This document shows, piece by piece, positions 51,325 to 58,804 of a stretch of 64,000 nt of DNA. The stretch lies in assembly GCA_000961575.1 (NCBI GenBank), contig LADP01000021.1, positions 178,256 through 242,255 of the forward strand. The letters are read 5' to 3'. The translations under genes and the position numbers were made by a program. Below the pieces are notes generated by a model. It had not been told where the DNA came from. It made no database searches and saw nothing but the letters and a program-made list of their open reading frames with translations. This stretch comes from Peptococcaceae bacterium BRH_c8a (lineage in GTDB: Bacteria > Bacillota > Desulfotomaculia > Desulfotomaculales > Desulfallaceae). Each line of letters starts with the position of its first letter. Position 1 is the stretch's first letter.

Positions 51325-52721
51325 AAAATAATGTGCGCAAATTAGCATACATCATACTTGCGGGGCTGGTGGCACTATGCGTTTATTTGGGCCTAATCCC
51401 CTTTTATGTTGAACACGTGGCCGGCGACGGCAAAGGACCGTTAGACCCGCGCCTGTTTGCCAGGGAGAAAATGATTCAACGGGGTGATATCCTGGACCGT
51501 GATGGGCAATTGCTAGCCTATTCGGAAAGTGTACACACCGAACTAGGTGTAGAAAACAATTATGTCAGAAAGTACCCCTTAGGCAGCGCTGCTGCCCATA
51601 TAACAGGTTATTATTCAAGCCGTTATGGTTCCGCCGGTCTGGAAAAATCCCAGGCTAGAGTACTGTTGGGGCTGGATGGCGGCAACCCCTTGACCGGATT
51701 ACTAGATCGGGTGTTAAACAGGCCGGGAATAGGAAACGATGTTACCCTAACCGTGGATGCCGACCTGCAGCAGTATATCTATCAATCGCTGCGCGGCAGA
51801 ACCGGTGCCGTGGTTGTGTTTGAACCAACCACCGGTGCAGTGTTGGCCATGGTCGCAAGCCCGTCATATGAACCGGAAGACGTCAGTAAGTACATTGATC
51901 AGGCTGGTGCGCCCATGCTGAACCGGGCCACCCAGGGCGCTTACCCACCGGGATCGGTGTTTAAAATAGTTACCGCGGCCGGCGTCCTAACCGGCCAATC
52001 TTTCCCAAATATACTGGAGCAAAAAATTAACTGTACCGGCAGCTTGGAAGTTAACGGTTTTGAGCTTCGGGATAACGCCGTGCATGGCGAGGTAGACTTT
52101 CATCAAGCATTTGCCAGATCCTGTAATGTGGCTTTCGCCAGTTACGGGCTTACCCAGGGAGCGCAGGTATTTTATCAACAGGCCCTTGCTTTAGGTCTAA
52201 CCAAAGAATTTGATTTTCCGCTGCCCGTTTATCGGGGTAATATAGCAAAGCCCAACGAAATGACAAGCCCGGAGCTGGCTTCCAGTGCCATTGGCCAAGG
52301 CGAATTATTGATTAGTCCGCTGCAGGCCGCTTTGCTGGCCTGCGCCGTGGCAAATGAAGGTTTGATTATGAAACCGTATATTGTTTCCGGGTACAGTACC
52401 GCAGCCGATGGTTCCAGTATTTTTGACCCACAAGGCTGGCAGCAGGCCATGGATCCGGCTGTGGCTGCGCTAATTAAGCAAGAAATGGTGGATGTTGTGC
52501 GTAATGGAACCGGAAAATCCGCTGCGCTGCCCGGGGTAACAGTAGCCGGCAAAACCGGAACAGCTGAAAACCCGCATGGCAAAGCCCATGCCTGGTTTGT
52601 TGGTTTCGCTCCGGCGGAAGAACCCCGGGTGGCCATAGCGGTACTAATTGAAAACGCAGGTGCCGGGAGCGGCAGCGCCGCACCGTTGGCCCGGGATATT
52701 ATACACCGGGCCTTGGATTAA
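51321..52721 (+). CDS. Class B penicillin-binding protein (PbpA type)
   Basis: 466 residues, start ATG 51321 overlapping the SEDS stop. A single N-terminal transmembrane anchor precedes a short pedestal. The transpeptidase domain has S212-x-x-K (PPGSVFKI), the SxN motif SCN in FARSCNVAF, and KTGTAENPHGKAHAWF. It is short for a class B PBP, like mycobacterial PbpA, and should cross-link the strands made by its SEDS partner. Confidence 0.92.
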   Translation: MKNNVRKLAYIILAGLVALCVYLGLIPFYVEHVAGDGKGPLDPRLFAREKMIQRGDILDRDGQLLAYSESVHTELGVENNYVRKYPLGSAAAHITGYYSSRYGSAGLEKSQARVLLGLDGGNPLTGLLDRVLNRPGIGNDVTLTVDADLQQYIYQSLRGRTGAVVVFEPTTGAVLAMVASPSYEPEDVSKYIDQAGAPMLNRATQGAYPPGSVFKIVTAAGVLTGQSFPNILEQKINCTGSLEVNGFELRDNAVHGEVDFHQAFARSCNVAFASYGLTQGAQVFYQQALALGLTKEFDFPLPVYRGNIAKPNEMTSPELASSAIGQGELLISPLQAALLACAVANEGLIMKPYIVSGYSTAADGSSIFDPQGWQQAMDPAVAALIKQEMVDVVRNGTGKSAALPGVTVAGKTGTAENPHGKAHAWFVGFAPAEEPRVAIAVLIENAGAGSGSAAPLARDIIHRALD

Positions 52722-52757
52722 GGGTTTTCCACTTTTGAAACCCGAGGTGAAGACGAT

Positions 52758-54644
52758 ATGATAGGCAAAATGCTTGGGAATAGGTACGAAATACAGGAAA
52801 AACTAGGTGGCGGTGGCATGGCCATCGTTTATAAAGCGCGGGATACATTTTTAAACCGTCTGGTAACGATAAAAATCCTCCGTCCTGAATTCACCTCGGA
52901 CGATGATTTTGTCGCCCGCTTCCGTCGTGAGGCCCAAGCCGTGGCCAGCCTTTCCCATCCCAACATAGTCAATATACACGACGTAGGACAGGAAGACGCC
53001 ATTCATTACCTGGTGATGGAATACGTCCGGGGGGACAATTTAAAGAACGTTATCAAACAAAAAGGATACCTTGAGCCTATTGAAGCTGTGCGGATTGCGG
53101 TACAAGTGAGTGAGGCGTTGGAACATGCCCATCAGAATAACATCGTGCACCGGGATGTCAAGCCGCATAATATCCTGATTACTACCGAGGGACGCGCCAA
53201 ACTGACGGATTTCGGTATCGCCATGGAAGCAACTTCATCCACTATTACCCGCACAGATACCATTATGGGTTCGGTGCATTACTTGAGCCCTGAACAGGCC
53301 AGAGGCGAAACTGCCACACCCAAATCAGACATCTATGCTGTGGGCATATTGCTTTATGAAATGCTCACCGGTAAACAGCCTTACAGCGGCGACAGCCCGA
53401 TAGCCGTGGCTTTAAAACATATCCAGGAAACTCCACTACCTGTAGACGAGGTTAACCCGGATGTGCCCACGGAACTGGCCAACGTGGTCAGGCGGGCCAT
53501 GGATAAGAAACCTGAATTGCGCTACCGCAACGCGGGAGATTTGGCCCGGCACTTGGAATCGGCCCTGGAGGATACGGGGCAAAATACAGTTATACTGCCC
53601 GTCGTTGGAACCGAACTTGCTGCTGCCCCGGGGGCAAAAACAAGCGACCCTTATCAAGCAGAATCCGCAGAGACCGCTGATCATCAAAAGGAGGCTGCGA
53701 TTCCCAAGACCTGGACCTGGATTGCTGTTGCCGTGCTGGTAATCGGCCTCATGGTGGGCGGAGTGTATGGTTTCTTCAACTACATGGACGTGCCCGATAT
53801 TACGGTGAAGAACGTAGTGGGGATGACCGAGGCAGAAGCACGTGCAGAGCTGGAAGCTTTAGATTTGGGGGTAAAGGTGCAAGAGAAGTACGACGATGAA
53901 AAAGAAGGCATTGTTATAGCCCAGGATCACGGACCCGATGATCCCAAGGTTAAACCGCAGCGGGTAATTACCATCACAGTCAGCAAAGGACAGGAAATGA
54001 TGGAAGTGCCGGAACTGCTAAACCGCTCTGTAAGCGAGGCAGTAGTGTTGCTGGACCAAGCGAAACTGACCCTGACCCAACCGCCGGCTTACCAATATAG
54101 TGATGATACAGAAAAGGACAGCATTATAGAACAGTCTCCTGCCGCCCATGAAAAGGCACCCCGGGGTTTCGCGGTCAGGATTACAGTAAGTAAAGGGCCT
54201 GAACCCAAGATGCAGACGATACCGGACTTGCGGGGTAAAACATTAAGAGATGCCGCTTCTATATTATCAGCTAAAAACCTGGTGCTTAATGAAGCCGAAG
54301 CTGGCTACGAGGATAGCACGGATTACCCGGCTAACCGAATTACCAGTCATACGCCCGGCCCCAACACCGAGGTTGAGGAAGGAACTGAAATCAGTGTAGT
54401 ACTCAGCAGAGGTCCCGGACCCGTGGAAAAAAAGGTCAATGTTGAGGTTAAGGACGTTATTCCCGACGACGGTCGGGTACACAGCTTGGAAATAGTGGTT
54501 GAAGACCTGGAAGGTAGAAAATTACGCTATGCTGATAGCCATGATGCAAATGACAAGGTAAGGAAAAAGATTACCTACCTGGGGAGAGGCGTACTGCAGG
54601 TGTTTGTGGATGGGGAATTAGTTCAAGAAGAAGAACTACCATAG
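52758..54644 (+). CDS. prkC: PASTA-domain serine/threonine kinase (PrkC/Stk1 type)
   Basis: 628 residues. The kinase domain (about 1-270) has the Gly-loop LGGGGMAIVYKA, HRDVKPHNIL with catalytic D133, DFGIAM, and GSVHYLSPEQA. One transmembrane helix (about 318-342) leads to three PASTA repeats (about 345-410, 413-480, 487-555; VPDITVKNVVGMTEAEARAEL marks the first). PASTA repeats bind muropeptides or lipid II outside the cell. An extra C-terminal region of about 65 residues after the last PASTA repeat is unassigned. Paired with stp, as in most Firmicutes. Confidence 0.94.
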   Translation: MIGKMLGNRYEIQEKLGGGGMAIVYKARDTFLNRLVTIKILRPEFTSDDDFVARFRREAQAVASLSHPNIVNIHDVGQEDAIHYLVMEYVRGDNLKNVIKQKGYLEPIEAVRIAVQVSEALEHAHQNNIVHRDVKPHNILITTEGRAKLTDFGIAMEATSSTITRTDTIMGSVHYLSPEQARGETATPKSDIYAVGILLYEMLTGKQPYSGDSPIAVALKHIQETPLPVDEVNPDVPTELANVVRRAMDKKPELRYRNAGDLARHLESALEDTGQNTVILPVVGTELAAAPGAKTSDPYQAESAETADHQKEAAIPKTWTWIAVAVLVIGLMVGGVYGFFNYMDVPDITVKNVVGMTEAEARAELEALDLGVKVQEKYDDEKEGIVIAQDHGPDDPKVKPQRVITITVSKGQEMMEVPELLNRSVSEAVVLLDQAKLTLTQPPAYQYSDDTEKDSIIEQSPAAHEKAPRGFAVRITVSKGPEPKMQTIPDLRGKTLRDAASILSAKNLVLNEAEAGYEDSTDYPANRITSHTPGPNTEVEEGTEISVVLSRGPGPVEKKVNVEVKDVIPDDGRVHSLEIVVEDLEGRKLRYADSHDANDKVRKKITYLGRGVLQVFVDGELVQEEELP

Positions 54645-54651
54645 GGAGACG

Positions 54652-54677
54652 AAGGAGTCAGAAGTCAGGAGTCAATC
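54652..54677 (+). repeat. GAGTCAGG repeat (family C) between prkC and rsgA
   Basis: AAGGAGTCAGAAGTCAGGAG then TCAATC lies 8 bases past the prkC stop. It matches the inner part of the copy at the end of rqcH. The remainder of the 80-base gap is A/T-rich. Confidence 0.6.
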
Positions 54678-54725
54678 TAATTTTTAATACTAAATCTAAT
54701 AACCTAAAGATATAGGGAGTGCTTT

Positions 54726-55595
54726 ATGGATGGTGTGATTATCAAGGCGGTAGGTGGTTTTTATTTTGTCCGGGCCGGTGACCGGGTTTTCCGGTGCTCC
54801 ATCCGAGGCAAAATTAGGCTTCAGAAAAGTCAAGCTATGGTAGGCGACATGGTTAGCGTTATATTAATGGGGGACGACGATGGTGTGGTGGAAAAAATAT
54901 TACCGCGCCGTAATGAATTGGTTCGACCTCTTATCGCCAACGTAGACCAGGCCGTGGTTATTTTTGCCACCAAACAGCCAGATCCAAGTGCGCTTCTGCT
55001 GGATCGGTTTCTGGTTCAGGTTCGGGCGGCCGAAATTACTCCTGTCATATGTTTCAATAAGTTTGACTTGGCCGAAAATGAAGAACCCGAACTTATCGCG
55101 CATTACGATCGAACTGGATACCCGGTCATCAGGGTCAGTGCTAAAACGGGTCAGGGTATTGAGTCATTGCGCAATTGCCTTAAAGATCGCATCAATGTTC
55201 TGGCCGGCCCCTCCGGAGTGGGCAAATCAAGCTTGCTAAACACACTGCAGCCGGGTCTTGAACTGCAGACTGGTGATATTAGCCTTAAACTGCGACGTGG
55301 TAAACATACCACCAGGCACGTTGAATTGATACCATTAGAGCATGGCGGGCTGGTGGCGGATACACCGGGCTTCTCCAACGTTGATCTCCCAGCACTAAAG
55401 AGGGAAGTACTGCCCGGCTACTACCCTGAATTCAATAGTTATGCCGGCCAGTGCAGGTTTAACGGCTGTCTCCATTACCGGGAGCCGGAGTGCGCCGTAA
55501 AAGAGGCGGTACGCAAAGGGCACGTTTCCATGCTGCGATACCAAAATTACCTAAACTTACTAGAAGAAGTCATCGAATCTGAGAGGAGATACTAA
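54726..55595 (+). CDS. rsgA: Ribosome small subunit-dependent GTPase A
   Basis: 289 residues from ATG 54726. An N-terminal OB fold (VIIKAVGGFYFVRAGD) is followed by a circularly permuted GTPase: NKFDLA (G4) comes first, then the P-loop GPSGVGKSSLLN and DTPGFSN (G3). A C-terminal zinc site has CRFNGCLHYREPEC. It checks late 30S assembly. It overlaps rpe by one base. Confidence 0.95.
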   Translation: MDGVIIKAVGGFYFVRAGDRVFRCSIRGKIRLQKSQAMVGDMVSVILMGDDDGVVEKILPRRNELVRPLIANVDQAVVIFATKQPDPSALLLDRFLVQVRAAEITPVICFNKFDLAENEEPELIAHYDRTGYPVIRVSAKTGQGIESLRNCLKDRINVLAGPSGVGKSSLLNTLQPGLELQTGDISLKLRRGKHTTRHVELIPLEHGGLVADTPGFSNVDLPALKREVLPGYYPEFNSYAGQCRFNGCLHYREPECAVKEAVRKGHVSMLRYQNYLNLLEEVIESERRY

Positions 55596-56254
55596 TGGTC
55601 AAAATAGCCCCTTCAATACTTTCAGCAGATTTTTCCCGCCTTGGCGAACAGGTGCGTTTAGTGGAACAGGCTGGTGCCGAGTTCCTGCATATTGACGTAA
55701 TGGATGGCCATTTTGTGCCTAATATAACCATCGGGCCACTAATAGTGCAATCACTGCGCTCTCATTCCGGACTTGTGTTCGATGTCCACTTGATGATCGA
55801 AAACCCGGATCGTTACATAGCCGAATTTGCTGCCGCCGGAGCGGATATAATAACTGTGCACGCTGAAACATGTCCTCACCTGCATCGTACCCTGCAGATG
55901 ATTAAACAGTGCGGAAAAAAAGCCGGACTGGCCTATAACCCGGCCACTGCACCGCAGGGACTGGAATATGTACTGCCCATGCTGGATATGATCCTGGTCA
56001 TGACTGTTAACCCTGGTTTTGGCGGCCAAGATTTTATTCCCCAAATGCTCCCCAAGATAAGGGAAATTGGGTCTCTATTAGATATGGAAAAATCAGAAGT
56101 GCTGCTTCAAGTAGACGGCGGGGTCAACGTGTCTACTGCCGCTGCATTGGTAAGGGCCGGAGCACGGGTGCTGGTGGCAGGATCTGCTGTTTTCGGTGCC
56201 GCCGATCCAACCCTGGCCGTAAAGGAATTGAAAAAGGCTGCCAGTGTAGGATAA
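55595..56254 (+). CDS. rpe: Ribulose-phosphate 3-epimerase
   Basis: 219 residues from ATG 55595, overlapping the rsgA stop, with GAGAGGAG upstream. IAPSILSADFSRLGEQV, HIDVMDGHFVPN, VHLMIENPDRYI, MTVNPGFGGQDF and VDGGVN are the TIM-barrel metal and phosphate motifs. It interconverts ribulose-5-phosphate and xylulose-5-phosphate; usual neighbour of rsgA and prkC. Confidence 0.95.
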   Translation: MVKIAPSILSADFSRLGEQVRLVEQAGAEFLHIDVMDGHFVPNITIGPLIVQSLRSHSGLVFDVHLMIENPDRYIAEFAAAGADIITVHAETCPHLHRTLQMIKQCGKKAGLAYNPATAPQGLEYVLPMLDMILVMTVNPGFGGQDFIPQMLPKIREIGSLLDMEKSEVLLQVDGGVNVSTAAALVRAGARVLVAGSAVFGAADPTLAVKELKKAASVG

Positions 56255-56337
56255 GAGGATAATGGCTATTCATCAGCCATCCATCAGTAAGATAAATAAA
56301 GGTGACGCTTAATTATATAAAACAAGGAGGGGTATTC

Positions 56338-56466
56338 ATGGCAGTATGGAAATGTCAGTCCTGCGGTACAGAACTGGAAGGCCGATGCAAACCGGGCAAA
56401 TGTAAATCTTGCGGGGCACCCAAGGACAGCCTGGAAAAACAAGAACAAGATAAAAAGAAAAAGTAA
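56338..56466 (+). CDS. RCKP-type rubredoxin-like small protein
   Basis: A 42-residue protein from ATG 56338 behind AACAAGGAGGGG, an excellent ribosome binding site. It reads VWKCQSCGTELEGRCKPGKC, then KSCGAPK, with two CxxC knuckles (CQSC and CKSC) that can hold iron or zinc, and the R-C-K-P motif that names the group. A lysine-rich tail ends it. Such proteins are thought to be small electron carriers or zinc ribbons in anaerobes. Function unproven. It is not obviously in an operon with cheW, which follows after about 97 bases. Confidence 0.8.
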   Translation: MAVWKCQSCGTELEGRCKPGKCKSCGAPKDSLEKQEQDKKKK

Positions 56467-56562
56467 AATTTTAGTTAGATTTTTTATTAGGGCGATTTTT
56501 AAAGGATAATGTAAAATAGTGTCTAATAGTTATGTTAAAATATGCCTCAAGAAGGTGATTCG

Positions 56563-56976
56563 GTGCAAAATGAAGGACAACTGGTGATATTTGAATTATC
56601 TAATCAATTATATGCATTGCCGATCCAGGAAACCCAGGAAATCATTCGTATGACTGATATTACCACAGTGCCCAATAGTAAAGGGTACGTAGAAGGAATC
56701 ATTAATCTACGGGGAAGTGTTGTGCCGGTGATTAACCTAAACCGGCGACTTGGGCTACTGGAAAGGAGTCACGATGATTCGACCCGTATCATTGTTGTTG
56801 AATACAACGGCCAAAAAGTAGGGATGATTGTTGATAATGTCCAGGAGGTAGGTAGATACACCGAGGATGAGATTGAGCCTCCCACCGTGGCTGGAGACGG
56901 TGTGGAATACCTCAGCGGGGTAGTAAAAAAAGGTGAAGAGCTGTGGTTGCTGCTTAATCTTGGTAAAGTGCTGTGA
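56563..56976 (+). CDS. cheW: CheW-type chemotaxis coupling protein
   Basis: 137 residues from GTG 56563, which has GAAGGTGATT just upstream (an ATG at 56542 precedes that site). LVIFELSNQLYALPIQETQE, IIRMTDITTVPNSKGYVEG, IINLRGSVVPVINLNRRLGL and GMIVDNVQEV form a complete CheW domain of normal size. It bridges a chemoreceptor and CheA. No other chemotaxis gene is near, so it either works in trans or in another signalling array. Confidence 0.88.
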   Translation: MQNEGQLVIFELSNQLYALPIQETQEIIRMTDITTVPNSKGYVEGIINLRGSVVPVINLNRRLGLLERSHDDSTRIIVVEYNGQKVGMIVDNVQEVGRYTEDEIEPPTVAGDGVEYLSGVVKKGEELWLLLNLGKVL

Positions 56977-57030
56977 TTTTAGCCTAAAAAACTAAGTTTA
57001 AAATATCCAAAGCGGAAGGGGGTATTCAAA

Positions 57031-57666
57031 TTGTTTGTTAAAGACTTTATGTCCACATCACCAATCAGCATTCCCATTGAAACACCAATTCTAGAAGCCC
57101 TTAGCATAATGCGTAAACGCAAGGTACACCAACTACCGGTAATGAACAAAGGTAAACTGGTGGGCCTGGTTGCCGAAAGGGAACTACTGAAGGTATCGCC
57201 ATCACCGGCTTCCACCTTAAGTATTTTCGAAATGAATCACCTCTTGTCCAAGATGACCGTAAAGGACGTCCTGGTTAAAGACCCCATTTCTGTCGAGTCC
57301 AACTGTACCATTGAGGAATCCGCACTGCAGATGCGCGAGCACAGAATTCGATCTCTGCTGGTGGTTGATAACGGCGTGTTAAAGGGCATCATCACCCAAT
57401 CTGACGTGTTTGAGGCTTTAATCCGCATTTTCGGGCTGCGCAAACCCGGCATTAGACTGGTACTGGAGATGGAAAATAAAGTAGGAGCCCTGGCAGACGT
57501 GCTTATTTTGGTTAAGAACCGGGAGATTAATGTACATGCTGTTGCCTGCCGTGAAAAAGACGACCAGTTGGTGCATGTTATGATCAGACTGGCTTCTACC
57601 AATGTGGAAGATTTACTTAATGATTTTGCCAACAACGGAATTCGTGTAATTTATAATAACAGTTAA
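57031..57666 (+). CDS. CBS-pair plus ACT domain protein (AcuB-like)
   Basis: 211 residues from TTG 57031 behind GGAAGGGGG. Two CBS domains (about 1-60 and 75-130; DFMSTSPISIPIETPILEAL, then DVLVKDPISVESNCTIEESA) precede an ACT domain (about 145-205; LVLEMENKVGALADVL). CBS pairs bind adenine nucleotides and ACT domains bind amino acids. Bacillus AcuB has this order and is linked to acetyl-CoA synthetase control; an acyl-CoA synthetase gene lies 1.1 kb downstream, a suggestive but weak connection. Confidence 0.85.
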   Translation: MFVKDFMSTSPISIPIETPILEALSIMRKRKVHQLPVMNKGKLVGLVAERELLKVSPSPASTLSIFEMNHLLSKMTVKDVLVKDPISVESNCTIEESALQMREHRIRSLLVVDNGVLKGIITQSDVFEALIRIFGLRKPGIRLVLEMENKVGALADVLILVKNREINVHAVACREKDDQLVHVMIRLASTNVEDLLNDFANNGIRVIYNNS

Positions 57667-57673
57667 CATAATA

Positions 57674-57765
57674 AAGGAAAGGGGACACACCTCAGCTAAT
57701 AGGTCAGGCTTTGAGGTCGAGGAATGTCCCCAACGTATGAAAGGGGACACACCCCTGTGTCCCTA
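57674..57765 (+). repeat. 66-bp GGGGACAC repeat (family B), full copy plus fragment
   Basis: AAGGAAAGGGGACACACCTC to GGTCGAGGAATGTCCCC then AACGTATG (57674-57739) is the same length and ends as the copy in rsmB. It runs directly into a second partial unit (AAAGGGGACACACCCC, 57740-57756, then TGTGTCCCT). It occupies most of the gap before the GntR gene. Confidence 0.8.
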
Positions 57766-57788
57766 ATTTATCAGAGGGAAGTGCACCG

Positions 57789-58460
57789 ATGCAAGAAAGT
57801 CAATCTCAGGTTCACTTAGCCAGATACATTACCATTGCTGTGGATATCGCCACCCGCATAGTGCGGGGCGAATACAGGATTGGACAAAAAGTTTTCGGTA
57901 GATCCACCCTGGCCGGCAAATACAATGTTTCTCCGGAGACCATTAGGCGGGCATTGACACTGCTGCAAGAGCGGGAAATTGTAGACGTCATGCCAGGCAT
58001 AGGTGTAGTTGTTAAGTCAGACCGGGCCGCCCGCGAATACCTGGCGGATTACAACCAAAAAAAGGTGCTCCTAGAGATTCAGGAGCGCCTGGAAGTGTTG
58101 CTGAAGGATAGGGAGAAATTGAACCTGGAAATAGACCGGCTTACAAATCAGTTGCTGGATTACACGTTCAAAATGGCAGGGCGTTTGCAAAAATTAGAAG
58201 AAGTATCCGTTCCGGCAGACTCCCCCCTCCTGGGCACTTCATTGTCCGAAGCGGGATTCAGGGCCCGTACCGGGGCGACGGTTTTATCAATATACCGCAA
58301 CGGCCACGAGATAGTATCACCTGAAGCCAATACCACGCTTAAAACAGGCGATGTACTGCTGGTGGTAGGTACTCGTGAATCGGCCGAAATGGTTCGCCAG
58401 ATGATCATGGGTGAAATGGTGTATTTTAAAAATACAGAAAGCAAAGAGAACAACCAATAA
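57789..58460 (+). CDS. GntR-type regulator fused to RCK_C domain (BusR-like)
   Basis: 223 residues from ATG 57789 behind CAGAGGGAAG. A GntR winged helix (about 15-80; STLAGKYNVSPETIRRALTL then LQEREIVDV) is followed by a coiled coil (about 90-135). The C-terminal RCK_C (TrkA-C) domain (about 140-215) has GTSLSEAGFRARTGATVLSI, NTTLKTGDVLLVVGT. This is the domain order of BusR of lactic acid bacteria, a c-di-AMP-responsive repressor of glycine-betaine uptake. That it binds c-di-AMP here is inferred from the architecture. Its target is not evident; no osmolyte transporter is adjacent. Confidence 0.85.
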   Translation: MQESQSQVHLARYITIAVDIATRIVRGEYRIGQKVFGRSTLAGKYNVSPETIRRALTLLQEREIVDVMPGIGVVVKSDRAAREYLADYNQKKVLLEIQERLEVLLKDREKLNLEIDRLTNQLLDYTFKMAGRLQKLEEVSVPADSPLLGTSLSEAGFRARTGATVLSIYRNGHEIVSPEANTTLKTGDVLLVVGTRESAEMVRQMIMGEMVYFKNTESKENNQ

Positions 58461-58564
58461 ATAAGTACTTTATAAGGCCTGCCAAATCAAATTAAATAGC
58501 CGCCGCATAGACCATCCACTGGTTTTCGCCTTTTGCCCAAAGTTGTAAAAAAAGGTTGCATAAT

Positions 58565-58603
58565 CCTCTCAAAAAAAATATTGACCATTGGGAGGTCTTT
58601 TTT
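58565..58603 (+). terminator. Possible terminator after the GntR-RCK_C gene
   Basis: CCTCTC (58565-58570) pairs with GGGAGG (58590-58595), 6 bp with one G-U pair and a 19-base loop, followed by TCTTTTTTTT. It lies 105 bases past the stop. The rest of the 344-base gap (58461-58804) has a TATAAT at 58648-58653 with a weak -35, which may be the promoter for the acyl-CoA synthetase; no other element is evident. Confidence 0.5.
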
Positions 58604-58804
58604 TGCATTCCAGCAGTAAAGTATTTATGTGGCCTAAAGTATCATAATATAATGAAAAGAGTGTCAATTTAGAAAATTGGAACAGGGAGGGCTGATTAAA
58701 GACTGGTTATGCGCCGTAATTAATCTCTTATGATCAATAAAATTTATGACATGTTAACTTGTTAACGTGTTAGTAATTTTTTTTAAGAGGGGGGGCTAAT
58801 TGTT

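Noticed and set aside
56263..56313. Sixteen-codon frame after rpe
   Set aside because: Too short to support, poor ribosome binding site spacing, and it coincides with a small hairpin (ATGGCT...AGCCAT).
58677..58693. GG-N10-GC pair upstream of the acyl-CoA synthetase as a sigma-54 promoter
   Set aside because: Spacing fits, but the boxes are TTGGAAC and AGGGCTG; the -12 element lacks TTGC.
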